NCBI RefSeq assembly: GCF_039975415.1
Contig: NZ_JBDWHD010000005.1
DNA from: Ascidiaceihabitans sp039975415
Lineage (GTDB): Bacteria > Pseudomonadota > Alphaproteobacteria > Rhodobacterales > Rhodobacteraceae
Reading direction: 5' to 3' (one strand)
Length of the DNA stretch: 64,000 bases
The position numbers and the translations under genes were made by a program. Below the pieces are notes generated by a model that saw only the letters and a list, made by a program, of their open reading frames with translations, was not told the DNA's origin and did not search any database. Shown here one piece after another: positions 24,904 to 33,018 of this stretch. Position 1 is the first letter of the stretch; every line of letters begins with the position of its first letter.

Positions 24904-25761
24904 ATGGCCGACGCCCCCGAAGACCCCCGCCAAAGCGCCTACAATCCCGCCGCTGAAGGGGCTCAGATGTCCTTTGCCAAGGACATGAGTTATGGTGATT
25001 ACCTTGGAATGGATGGCATTCTGGGTGCTGCCAAACCCTTGTCGCAAGCCCATGACGAAATGCTTTTTATTGTTCAGCATCAAACGTCCGAGCTTTGGAT
25101 GCGATTGATCTTGCATGAATTGGACGCGGCCCGCCAACTGATGCTGCAGGGCCATGCCGATCAGGTGTTCAAGATGCTGACCCGCGTGGCGCGTATCTTT
25201 GAACAACTCAACAACGCCTGGGATGTTCTGCGCACTATGACGCCCAGCGATTACACCACGTTTCGGGAGGATTTAGGCGCGTCGTCGGGCTTTCAGTCAC
25301 ATCAATATCGCTTGATCGAATTTATGCTGGGCAACCGCAATCAGGCGATGATGAAAGTGCATGAACATCGCACCGACCTGCACAAGATGCTGCAATATGA
25401 GCTGACGCAGCCCTCGATTTACCATGTGGCGCTGCGGATGTTGGAAGGGGCGCTTGATGTGCGCTTTGATGCCGCGGTCTTTGCCATGGATCAACCACAC
25501 CAAAGCGACGACAGCGTGGTTAAAGCATGGACGCAAGTGTACAAAGACCCTGCAAAACACTGGATGCTGTACGAGCTGGCAGAGAAACTGGTGGATCTGG
25601 AAGATTACTTTCGGCGCTGGCGGTTCAACCATGTCACCACGGTGGAACGCATCATCGGTTTCAAGCGGGGCACGGGGGGCACAAGCGGTGTCAAATACCT
25701 ACGCCGCATGCTTGAAGTCGAATTGTTCCCCGAGCTGTGGCATTTAAGAGGTGCTTTGTAG
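24904..25761 (+). CDS. kynA: Tryptophan 2,3-dioxygenase
   Basis: TDO is a heme enzyme converting L-tryptophan to N-formylkynurenine, the first step of the kynurenine pathway. The 285-residue protein shows SYGDYLGMDGILGA, HDEMLFIVQHQTSELWMRLILHEL (split across the active-site helix, with the substrate-side His), FQSHQYRLIEFMLGN and, near residue 250, WRFNHVTTVERIIGFKRGTGG with the proximal heme-ligand histidine. The length is normal. AAAGGAA precedes the ATG. Kynurenine formamidase and kynureninase are not in the window; the aminobenzoyl-CoA cluster at the right end could consume the anthranilate produced. Confidence 0.96.
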   Translation: MADAPEDPRQSAYNPAAEGAQMSFAKDMSYGDYLGMDGILGAAKPLSQAHDEMLFIVQHQTSELWMRLILHELDAARQLMLQGHADQVFKMLTRVARIFEQLNNAWDVLRTMTPSDYTTFREDLGASSGFQSHQYRLIEFMLGNRNQAMMKVHEHRTDLHKMLQYELTQPSIYHVALRMLEGALDVRFDAAVFAMDQPHQSDDSVVKAWTQVYKDPAKHWMLYELAEKLVDLEDYFRRWRFNHVTTVERIIGFKRGTGGTSGVKYLRRMLEVELFPELWHLRGAL

Positions 25762-25816
25762 CCGATAGGCTCCGTTCTTTGCCGCATTCGGTAAGTGATA
25801 TGACGGCTGTGCGATT

Positions 25817-25837
25817 GCACGGGATGCGTGCCCGTGC
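25817..25837 (+). promoter_or_regulatory. Hairpin in the leader of the tungstate ABC operon
   Basis: GCACGGG and CCCGTGC pair perfectly over seven bases round a seven-base loop, 62 bp before tupB. It could be a terminator remnant of kynA (no T-run) or part of an operon leader. I could not match it to the Moco/Tuco riboswitch architecture. Confidence 0.35.
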
Positions 25838-25899
25838 GACATCCACAAGGACCAAAGGGCAAGCGCAGACTTGCCTGTGCGCCACAACGGACCAAAATC

Positions 25900-26604
25900 A
25901 TGGGTGAGATAGGACAAGGGATAGCGGCCGCCTTTTGGCTGGTTGTTTCCTTGGATGCGGACCTGATCGAGATCGCGCTGCGATCTTTGCATGTCACCGT
26001 GACCGCGGTGCTGATTGCTTCCGCCATTGCCTTGCCGCTTGGGGCATGGCTGGCGGTGCGCCGTTTTCGGTATCGCCGCTTTGCCATTGCCGTTCTGAAT
26101 GCGTTGATGGGGTTGCCGCCCGTCGTGGTGGGGTTGTTCGTATACCTGCTGTTGTCGCGGTCCGGTCCTTTTGGCGTTTTGGGTCTGTTGTTTACGCCAA
26201 CAGCGATGATTATCGCCCAAGTCATCATCATTGCGCCCCTGATTGCATCCATCGCGCACCAGTCCACACGTGACTTGTGGGCTGAATACCATGACCTGTT
26301 GATATCGTTGAACACGACCCGCTGGCAGCGCATCAAGACGCTGCTGTGGGATGGGCGACGGGCCTTGATCACGGCGTCTTTGGCAGGGTTTGGACGGGCC
26401 ATAGGGGAAGTGGGCGCCATCATGATCGTGGGCGGAAACATTGACCATGCGACCCGCGTGTTGACCACGGCGATCGCGTTGGAAACGGGCAAGGGTGATT
26501 TCGCTTTGGCGCTGGGCTTGGGTTTTATTCTGATCGGGCTTGCGCTGGTGGTGAACATCGCCATCCATTTTGTGTCCAAGACAGAACGCGAGGGCAAATG
26601 GTGA
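25900..26604 (+). CDS. tupB: Tungstate ABC transporter, permease
   Basis: A 234-residue integral membrane protein with about five to six hydrophobic segments and the inner-membrane permease coupling loop EYHDLLISLNTTRWQRIKTLLW. GLPPVVVGLFVYLLLSRSGP and GFGRAIGEVGAIMIVGGNI match TupB/WtpB-type permeases. ATG 25900 is taken; an upstream GTG would extend into the leader. The stop overlaps the ATPase start. The system imports tungstate for tungsto- or molybdo-enzymes; assignment to tungsten over molybdate rests mainly on TupA. Confidence 0.9.
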   Translation: MGEIGQGIAAAFWLVVSLDADLIEIALRSLHVTVTAVLIASAIALPLGAWLAVRRFRYRRFAIAVLNALMGLPPVVVGLFVYLLLSRSGPFGVLGLLFTPTAMIIAQVIIIAPLIASIAHQSTRDLWAEYHDLLISLNTTRWQRIKTLLWDGRRALITASLAGFGRAIGEVGAIMIVGGNIDHATRVLTTAIALETGKGDFALALGLGFILIGLALVVNIAIHFVSKTEREGKW

Positions 26605-27308
26605 TGGCACATCCGTTGGTTTCATTACATTCTGTGTGCGTCAGAAAACGCGGCCAGATGGTGTTGGGTCCTGTGGATCTGGCGCTGCCCCAAACGGGTG
26701 TGACTATTCTGCTTGGCCCGAACGGGGCCGGGAAAACCACTTTGTTGCGGACACTGCACGGGTTGGAACGCGTGGCGTCAGGCCAGATCGCATGGGCGCA
26801 AGATCATAGGTTGGATGCGCAGGCTTTTGTGTTTCAAACGCCAGTCATGATGCGCCGTTCTGTTTTGGCCAATCTGGTTTATCCCCAGACCCTGGCCGGA
26901 ATACCAAAATCCCTGGCCGAGGCGGAAGCAAAAGACTGGGCGCACCGCATCGGCCTGCAGGATCAGATGCAGCAATCCGCGCCGCGCCTGTCGGGCGGCG
27001 AAAAGCAAAAACTGGCCTTGGCACGGGCTTTGATCCGTGACCCGGATGTTTTGTTTCTGGATGAACCCTGCGCCAGTCTGGATGGGGCGGCCACCCGCGA
27101 GATCGAAACACTGCTGACGGGTGCGCACACCCAAAGCACGCGTATTATCATGTCCACCCATAATATCGGGCAGGCCCGTCGTCTGGCGTCGGACGTGGTG
27201 TTTATGCTGGACGGCAAGGTCTTGGAATATGGGCCTGCCACCGCGTTTTTCGAAGCGCCAAAAACGCCCCAGGCACGGGCTTTTCTGCAAGGAGATATCG
27301 TTGAATGA
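26604..27308 (+). CDS. tupC: Tungstate ABC transporter, ATP-binding protein
   Basis: A 234-residue ABC ATPase with an intact Walker A (LLGPNGAGKTTLLRTLHG), Q-loop (AFVFQTPVMMRRSV), signature LSGGEKQKLALARAL, Walker B VLFLDEPCASLDG and H-loop STHN. It lacks the C-terminal TOBE/MOP domain that many ModC proteins have. The start may be 26604 (AGGG nine bases upstream) or an ATG two codons earlier. It overlaps both neighbours, so the three genes are translationally coupled. Confidence 0.92.
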   Translation: MAHPLVSLHSVCVRKRGQMVLGPVDLALPQTGVTILLGPNGAGKTTLLRTLHGLERVASGQIAWAQDHRLDAQAFVFQTPVMMRRSVLANLVYPQTLAGIPKSLAEAEAKDWAHRIGLQDQMQQSAPRLSGGEKQKLALARALIRDPDVLFLDEPCASLDGAATREIETLLTGAHTQSTRIIMSTHNIGQARRLASDVVFMLDGKVLEYGPATAFFEAPKTPQARAFLQGDIVE

Positions 27309-28099
27309 TAAAAACGTTTTCTGTGTGTTTGGCTTTGATGGCCGGTTCTGTCGCAGCCGACGATCTGAAGTTGGCGGTGACCACGTCATTTCATAACTCG
27401 GGCCTGTCAGAGGTGCTGTTGCCTGCCATTGCACAAGACACCGGCATCACCGTGCACTTGTTGATCGTAGGCACCGGTCAAGCGCTGCGATTGGGGCAGG
27501 CAGGGGACGTGGATGCGATTCTGGTCCATTCCAAACCCGCAGAAGAGGCATTTGTCGCCGAAGGATACGGCCCGCACCGCCGTGAAATCATGTATAATGA
27601 TTTTGTGATTGTTGGGCCCGCACATGATCCTGCGGGTATCGCAGATGCGCCGTCTGTGGCCCAAGCCCTGACCCGGATTGCCGAAAGCGAAAAGGCGTTT
27701 GTCAGCCGTGGCGACGACAGCGGCACCCACAAAAGGGAGCTGTCGCTTTGGGACGCGTCCGGACAGGATGTGCAGGATTTCGGCACATGGTACCGCGCCG
27801 TGGGGGCGGGCATGGGCGCTGCATTGAACACGGCATCAGGCATGAAAGCCTATATTATGGCAGACCGTGCCAGTTGGCTAAACTTCGCAAACAAAGGCGA
27901 TCTGGCTGTGCTTTTTGCGGGGGATCCGGTGCTATTCAATCAATATGCGTATCTGCCCGTTAGCAAGTCCAGACATGGCCATGTGCAGGCTGATCTGGCC
28001 GCAAAACTAGAGACATGGTTGGTGTCGGACGCCGCACAAATGCTGATCGACGGCTACCAGATTGGTGGCGAACACCTGTTTAAGTTCAACGCGGATTGA
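27305..28099 (+). CDS. tupA: Tungstate ABC transporter, substrate-binding protein
   Basis: A 264-residue periplasmic protein with a short signal peptide (MIKTFSVCLALMAGSVAADD). The TupA oxyanion motif VTTSFHNSGL is at the start of the mature protein, with IVGTGQALRLGQAGDVD, MYNDFVIVGP and SRGDDSGTHKRELSLW following, all characteristic of TupA rather than ModA. In many genomes the order is tupA-tupB-tupC; here the binding protein is last, overlapping tupC by four bases. Confidence 0.94.
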   Translation: MIKTFSVCLALMAGSVAADDLKLAVTTSFHNSGLSEVLLPAIAQDTGITVHLLIVGTGQALRLGQAGDVDAILVHSKPAEEAFVAEGYGPHRREIMYNDFVIVGPAHDPAGIADAPSVAQALTRIAESEKAFVSRGDDSGTHKRELSLWDASGQDVQDFGTWYRAVGAGMGAALNTASGMKAYIMADRASWLNFANKGDLAVLFAGDPVLFNQYAYLPVSKSRHGHVQADLAAKLETWLVSDAAQMLIDGYQIGGEHLFKFNAD

Positions 28100-28111
28100 T
28101 GGGTCCTGAGC

Positions 28112-31100
28112 CTAAGTGCTCACATAGCCGGCTACGATCTGCAGCAATTTGAAGGCCGTGGCGGCGTCATTTTCGACAACGGCCAAAAATTCTTCGACCC
28201 CGATGCGCAGGCAATGCAACTCGCCTTTGGCGCGCATGTCCAATGCGCGCGGTTCTTGCCGGATCAGACCCAATTCGCCGACCAGCGCACCCGTGCCCAC
28301 TGTCGCAATCAGCTTGTCCTGCGCACCGTCCTCTGGCAGCAGCAGCTCTGCTTCGCCGTCAATGATCATATAAGCGCCGTCATCCGGGGCGTCATTTTTG
28401 TGGAACACATATTCGCCGTTTTGGGCTGTGTACCACCGCGCCCCGAACGCAAGCAGGCGCAACTGCTTTGCGGCCAAATCGGCAAACATCGGCGCAGATT
28501 TCAAAGCAGCAACCTTGCGGGCCAGATCGGCACCCACATCGCTGTCTTTGCCATCTTCGCTGGTGATCTCACTGCCGACAAGACGGCCATTTTGAACTTC
28601 GATGTGGACATCAAAATTCGATGCATCGTCGAATGTATCGTCGATAAAAATCAGCAAGGCGCCAGGCAACAAGTCACGCAGGTTTTCGCGCAGCTTTATG
28701 TGGGTTTCAGGACCAAAGCTGGTCAGGACTTTTTCCAAAATGACGATGTCAGGGCGCTTGATTGTGGCGCGGGTGACAGCCAAGGGTTCCGAGAACATGG
28801 CAGACAGGTTCGCGCCGCCCAATGTGATGGGTAAATCAAACACAAGCTGCAAGACGAGGGGGCTGACACCTTCCGCGTCCAGCACCTCGGCGACAACACC
28901 GCGCAGGTCTTCACCGCGGGGGCCGGCCGCGTCAGAAAGTTTACCGTATAGCACATTTTCCAAGACACTTAGACCCATCACATGGGCGTCGGGCGCAATG
29001 GGGGCGTAAAGATCTTCCATCTGGTGGCGCAGGGTTTCGCCATGGGATTGCCGGATCGACAAAACACGGGCCTTGATTTCTTCGGGGAAGGCGGGGCCGA
29101 TTTGTTCCGCCGAGATCGAAGACGGCACGCTGAGCAGAAGGGCCATTTCCTGATCCGTCAGTTTGTCGCCAGGGGCGGTGCGGCGGACCAGATCCACAGC
29201 GGCATCGTAGACGTCGACGGTTATTCCCAGTTTGCGGAACAACGGGTGGTCGGACCCTCCGGGGCCGAAAATCTGGCGCAACAACTCGATCAAATCGCGT
29301 GACAGCATCAACAGGTCTTCGCCCAAATTCATTTCATTCAGGCTGCGCAGAAATTCCAGCTTTTCGGCCAGAATATCCGGCGTCAAAACGATGCGTGGTG
29401 TTGCAAACAACAGATTTTCCCCGATGGGCAGGCTGGGGTTGTAGGCATCGGGATCGAACGCAGAAACGTAGCGGTCCAGTCCTGCCGCGATGATTGCGTC
29501 GCGCACTTTGGGGCGCAGATCAATGAGGGCTTGGGACAGGTTCGGGTGCGCGGTTGGGTCATAGCTTTGGTCCATGGCGCGGCGGGCCAAGGCCCCGGCG
29601 GTGCCCAACCCCTGAACCAGTTCATACCACCATTCCCGCAAATCTTTGGTGCTGCCAACGCTTGCAACGGCGGGATCGACCCAATCACAGTCCAGCATAT
29701 CCAGACTGTTGCCTGCCCGTCCCGATTCAGCGGCAAACGCAGACGTTTCCGCGGCACCAAGAGGCCGGTTTTTAACCGACATCATGATGTTTTCGCCGTA
29801 GCTGCCCATGAACATCACAGGGCGCGACGTGGCGTGCCCGATGCGTGCCGCCAAGGTGCTTTGGTGCAATTGTGCCAGATCATGCCCGTTCATGGTGATC
29901 TTGCCTGCGCTTATCATGGCCTCGCGGGTCAAAACGGCGGATAGGGCGCGACGGTCTTCCTCGGATGGGGCTGCGATTGCGATGGTAGAGCCTTTGGGGA
30001 ACGTGGCCGAAATGTCTTCAAGCACCGGATTGCCGTCTTCGTCGCGCACCGTCACGCTGTCCAACGTGATGTCCCCGTTCAGGCTGACCATGGTGTCGGG
30101 TTCTCCGTCAAAAAGCGCTTCATCGATCATGCCTGTGGGGGCAAACCGTTCGGTGATCGTTTCCCAGCGCAACTGCATGTCTTGGGATTGGTTGTAGTAG
30201 GCCAACAGCTCTTTCCACGGGCTGGACAGGTCTTTGTAGGCGGCAAGGGCCGCAACCAAAGCCCCCAATGTCACGTCGCCCTGAATGACCAGATAGCCGC
30301 CGATTGAAAAGAACAGGAAGGGCGTCAGTTGTGTAATGAAGTTATTGATAAACTTCATGAAAAATTTCTTTTGGAAGATGATAAAGCGGATTTCGAACAA
30401 CCGGCCCAACCGGTCCGTGATCATCGCCATCCGGTAACGCCAACCGTGGTTCAGGCGCAATGTAGCAGCCCCTGTGGCCCCTTCACCGATTTCGGCAGCC
30501 AAGGCCCGCACCTGAATGACGCGTTTTTTGTTCAACAGGTTGATCTGCTTTTGCAGCCTTGGGATCAGCCAGGCTTGCAACGGGATCAGGGCGCAAGCCG
30601 CCAGACCAAAGGCGAAGCTTTGCAGAAATAAGAACCCCAAAATGGTCAGCATTTGCCCTGCTTGCAGCACAGGTTGGGCGACAGCGTCGCCCATTAACCC
30701 GCCCATAGGTTCGGATTCGGCAGTGACCATCGACACCAGTTCGCCCTGGCTGGTGCGTTCGAAATAGGGTTGTGGGAAGCGAAGGATGCGCGCAATCAGC
30801 GAATAGCGAAAGCGGCGCAAAAGCCGTTCTGCCAACACACCTTTCATGGTGTTGATGCGCATTTTCATAATGCCATGCGCGAACACCGCCAGCAAAAATG
30901 CACCACACAACAGCCACAGGTATTCAATCTGTGTGAACGTAAACCCATAGGCCTCAATGCGGCTTTCACCAGAACCAATGGCATCGTTGATGATCCGCTT
31001 GGGCAGCTCCAACGTCAGGTACAGCAGCGGAAACAGCGTCAGCGTCACCGCCAACAACACCAGTTGATCGCGTTTGGAGTGTTTCCAGATGAAGGCAAAG

Positions 31101-31240
31101 ATCGTGCGGTCGATGGGATCGTCCAATTCATATCTTGCGCCAAAACAGGCGTCCGGGCCGCCATCCCCACGTGTGACCCTGCGAAAACTTAACAAGATCG
31201 TGACAAGGGGCGCAAATCGTTTTCCCGACGCGTGCGCCAT
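28112..31240 (-). CDS. Giant ABC exporter-like protein with degenerate ATPase and C-terminal cNMP-binding domain
   Basis: A 1042-residue protein. Residues about 45-340 are an ABC exporter transmembrane domain (six segments). Residues about 380-860 occupy the place of the nucleotide-binding domain, but all key motifs are altered. The Walker A site reads IAIAAPSEEDRRALSA (no GKS/T), Walker B reads PDIVILEKVL (no LDE) and the signature reads ANLSAMFSEPLAV. The switch region reads LIFIDDTFDD without His. About 360 extra residues separate Q-loop and signature. Residues about 905-1030 form a cyclic-nucleotide-binding domain (YMIIDGEAELLLPEDG, ALVGELGLIRQEPRALDMRA). The start is uncertain: ATG 31240 gives a basic N-terminal extension, and a TTG at 31126 is possible. 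It converges on tupA, 12 bp apart. Confidence 0.82.
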   Translation of the reverse strand: MAHASGKRFAPLVTILLSFRRVTRGDGGPDACFGARYELDDPIDRTIFAFIWKHSKRDQLVLLAVTLTLFPLLYLTLELPKRIINDAIGSGESRIEAYGFTFTQIEYLWLLCGAFLLAVFAHGIMKMRINTMKGVLAERLLRRFRYSLIARILRFPQPYFERTSQGELVSMVTAESEPMGGLMGDAVAQPVLQAGQMLTILGFLFLQSFAFGLAACALIPLQAWLIPRLQKQINLLNKKRVIQVRALAAEIGEGATGAATLRLNHGWRYRMAMITDRLGRLFEIRFIIFQKKFFMKFINNFITQLTPFLFFSIGGYLVIQGDVTLGALVAALAAYKDLSSPWKELLAYYNQSQDMQLRWETITERFAPTGMIDEALFDGEPDTMVSLNGDITLDSVTVRDEDGNPVLEDISATFPKGSTIAIAAPSEEDRRALSAVLTREAMISAGKITMNGHDLAQLHQSTLAARIGHATSRPVMFMGSYGENIMMSVKNRPLGAAETSAFAAESGRAGNSLDMLDCDWVDPAVASVGSTKDLREWWYELVQGLGTAGALARRAMDQSYDPTAHPNLSQALIDLRPKVRDAIIAAGLDRYVSAFDPDAYNPSLPIGENLLFATPRIVLTPDILAEKLEFLRSLNEMNLGEDLLMLSRDLIELLRQIFGPGGSDHPLFRKLGITVDVYDAAVDLVRRTAPGDKLTDQEMALLLSVPSSISAEQIGPAFPEEIKARVLSIRQSHGETLRHQMEDLYAPIAPDAHVMGLSVLENVLYGKLSDAAGPRGEDLRGVVAEVLDAEGVSPLVLQLVFDLPITLGGANLSAMFSEPLAVTRATIKRPDIVILEKVLTSFGPETHIKLRENLRDLLPGALLIFIDDTFDDASNFDVHIEVQNGRLVGSEITSEDGKDSDVGADLARKVAALKSAPMFADLAAKQLRLLAFGARWYTAQNGEYVFHKNDAPDDGAYMIIDGEAELLLPEDGAQDKLIATVGTGALVGELGLIRQEPRALDMRAKGELHCLRIGVEEFLAVVENDAATAFKLLQIVAGYVST

Positions 31241-31319
31241 TTTCAAAGGATTTGCATGTGATCCATTGCGAAATGAGATTTGCGTTCCTAAGCTGCGGTT
31301 ACACAGAAAGGCGCAAAAC

Positions 31320-31706
31320 GTGGATCAGATAACGCTCATGCTGGTGATGCTGGCCTTATTTCAGGTAAAGCACCTGTTTGCGGACTTTTACCTGCAAACA
31401 CCCAAAATGCTGTCTGCGGGGGCGATCTATGTCCATGCGGGCCGTGCGCAGCATGCAGTGGTGCATGTTGTCGGATCTTTTTTGGTGTTGCTGCCTTTTG
31501 GTCTTTTGGCCGGCCTATCCTGGGCGCTGGTTGTGGGGCTTTTGGCGGTGGAATGGGTGTTGCACTACCATATCGATTTCGGCAAAGGCTGGTGGTCCAA
31601 ACGCACTGCATTCACAACGACGGACGCCGGATATTGGCGCGCTTTCGGTATGGATCAATTGGCGCATCAATGGACTTACATCGCTATGGTCTGGATGGCA
31701 GTCTAG
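31320..31706 (+). CDS. DUF3307 family membrane protein
   Basis: A 128-residue membrane protein of the DUF3307 family: LALFQVKHLFADFYLQTPKML at the N-terminus, then a conserved HA.H/H..VGS region (AQHAVVHVVGSFLVLLPFG), LLAVEWVLHYHIDFGKGWWSK and a C-terminal DQLAHQWTYIAMVWM. Conserved His and Asp residues at membrane edges suggest a metal or proton role, not established. It starts at GTG 31320 with AAGG eight bases upstream; no in-frame ATG gives a full N-terminus. It is divergent from the giant ABC-like gene. Confidence 0.85.
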   Translation: MDQITLMLVMLALFQVKHLFADFYLQTPKMLSAGAIYVHAGRAQHAVVHVVGSFLVLLPFGLLAGLSWALVVGLLAVEWVLHYHIDFGKGWWSKRTAFTTTDAGYWRAFGMDQLAHQWTYIAMVWMAV

Positions 31707-31709
31707 GAT

Positions 31710-32528
31710 TTAAGTGTCTGACACAGAACCAAAATCAGGCATCGGCTTTATGGGGCCGGTATCAAGTCGTGTGATGTGTGGCGCGATGCCTTCGGCAAAC
31801 AGCTGGCGCACAAGTGGATCATGACCGGGAATGATCAGCTCAGGTGCAGAGGCCAGTTGGTGCAGCGTCTCGAAACCGTCCAACATATTTTGCAAGTCCA
31901 CGACAATGGGAAAGGGTTTGCGGGCCATAACATTTTCGTAAAAATGCGCCGCATCTGACGCAAGCACCATAAATCCCGATTTGGTTTTCACCCGCACCGC
32001 CTGCAATCCGCGGCTGTGTCCGCCTATGCAATGTACAGTGACCCCGTCGGTCACTTGTGCTTCGCCGTCGTAGAAAACGACCTTTCCGGCATACAGCCGT
32101 TTGATTGCGGTGCAGATATGGTCGGCTGTGAAGGGCATGCGCAATGTGTCGTGACACATACACGGGCCTGTCGCATAGGCCATTTCAGCCGCTTGAAGGT
32201 GCAGCTTGGCATTGGGAAACAGGTGCAGCCCCCCCGCGTGATCATAGTGCAGATGTGTGACAATAACGTGGGTGATGTCTTCGGGGGCAATTCCAAAAGG
32301 GGCAAGGGCTGCGACAGGATCCAAGCGGATCGGGCGCCCGCGTGATGCGGCTTCGGTGTTGTCGTATCCTGTGTCTACCAGAATTGCATCGCGGCCACGC
32401 CGCAGCAGCCACATATAATAGTCCATCGGATGGGGGGCATTGTGGTTGTCATCAAAAATAAAACTGTCGACCCGCGTGCGGGCGTTGCGGTCCGCATATT
32501 TTACAGCGTGAATTTCCCAATCGCTCAT
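31710..32528 (-). CDS. Metallo-beta-lactamase fold lactonase-like hydrolase
   Basis: A 272-residue MBL-fold hydrolase with the dinuclear zinc motif HLHYDHAGG (about residue 93), a downstream His in IGGHSRGLQ, Asp in LASDAAHFYENV and the last His in IIPGHDPLV. This places it near the N-acyl homoserine lactonase (AiiA-like) group, members of which often cleave other lactones. Its neighbours, two dehydrogenases and a GntR regulator, make a sugar-acid or other carbon-source lactone a better guess than a quorum signal. The start overlaps the monooxygenase-like gene by four bases. Confidence 0.85.
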   Translation of the reverse strand: MSDWEIHAVKYADRNARTRVDSFIFDDNHNAPHPMDYYMWLLRRGRDAILVDTGYDNTEAASRGRPIRLDPVAALAPFGIAPEDITHVIVTHLHYDHAGGLHLFPNAKLHLQAAEMAYATGPCMCHDTLRMPFTADHICTAIKRLYAGKVVFYDGEAQVTDGVTVHCIGGHSRGLQAVRVKTKSGFMVLASDAAHFYENVMARKPFPIVVDLQNMLDGFETLHQLASAPELIIPGHDPLVRQLFAEGIAPHITRLDTGPIKPMPDFGSVSDT

Positions 32529-32842
32529 TGTGTGACCGCGTTCGGGTTGGGGTGTGCGCTGACATTTGCAAAGGTGCGCACATCGCGCCCCGTCACCAAA
32601 TGCTGGACGGCCGCATCAAAGGCCAGAAAGTGAGGTGTCTTGAGATGCGTTTGAAAGGCTGCAGCGTCTTCATAGGTTTCATACAGAAACACTTCGCCGG
32701 GCCGGTCGGGGTCTGTGCACAAATCAAACTGACGGCAACCAGGTTCATTGTGAAACGTGGCGCGGACGTTTTCACGCATCAAGGGCATAAATTCATCCTC
32801 GGTTGCGGGATCGAAGTTCAGTGTGACAACAACAGCAAACAT
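32525..32842 (-). CDS. Antibiotic biosynthesis monooxygenase (ABM)-fold protein, putative quinol monooxygenase
   Basis: A 105-residue dimeric ferredoxin-like fold protein of the ABM/YgiN type: FAVVVTLNFDPATEDEFMPL, then HNEPGCRQFDLCTDPDRPGEVFLYETYEDAAAF with the usual acidic and tyrosine residues, and HLKTPHFLAFDAAVQ. Family members act as cofactor-free oxygenases or as aldehyde/quinone-handling proteins; its role here is unknown. ATG 32842 has GAAAGG eight bases upstream. It is first in the leftward pair, divergent from the dehydrogenase gene across a palindromic operator. Confidence 0.87.
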   Translation of the reverse strand: MFAVVVTLNFDPATEDEFMPLMRENVRATFHNEPGCRQFDLCTDPDRPGEVFLYETYEDAAAFQTHLKTPHFLAFDAAVQHLVTGRDVRTFANVSAHPNPNAVTQ

Positions 32843-32936
32843 AGGCGGCCTTTCATATAACATCTGACCCACTCTAAAAGCGGCGCTGGTCATTCTCCAA
32901 AACAATTTCGACTTTCGGGATGGCACAGCTGGCAAG

Positions 32937-32950
32937 TAATGTATACATTA
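32937..32950. promoter_or_regulatory. Perfect palindrome, candidate GntR operator
   Basis: TAATGTATACATTA, a perfect 14-bp palindrome in the divergent promoter between the ABM-fold gene (32842) and the dehydrogenase (33019). FCD-type GntR regulators bind short symmetric TGTATACA-like sites, and an FCD GntR gene ends the rightward operon, so it is the natural candidate. Confidence 0.6.
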
Positions 32951-33018
32951 AATTTCAAGTCACGACTTTGCAATTGTCATAAGGCGGGCGGGTTGGTCTG
33001 CTTATATTTGAGGACGTT

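Noticed and set aside
25762..25899. Moco/Tuco riboswitch before the tungstate operon
   Set aside because: Only one simple hairpin is visible; the multi-helix architecture could not be built.
25605..26612. 335-codon minus-strand frame
   Set aside because: It overlaps tupB and the end of kynA in antisense; composition is Arg/Pro/Thr-rich without domain features.
31710..32528. Quorum-quenching AHL lactonase
   Set aside because: The metal motif fits, but the catabolic neighbours and lack of luxI/luxR make a signal substrate unlikely; kept only as lactonase-like.
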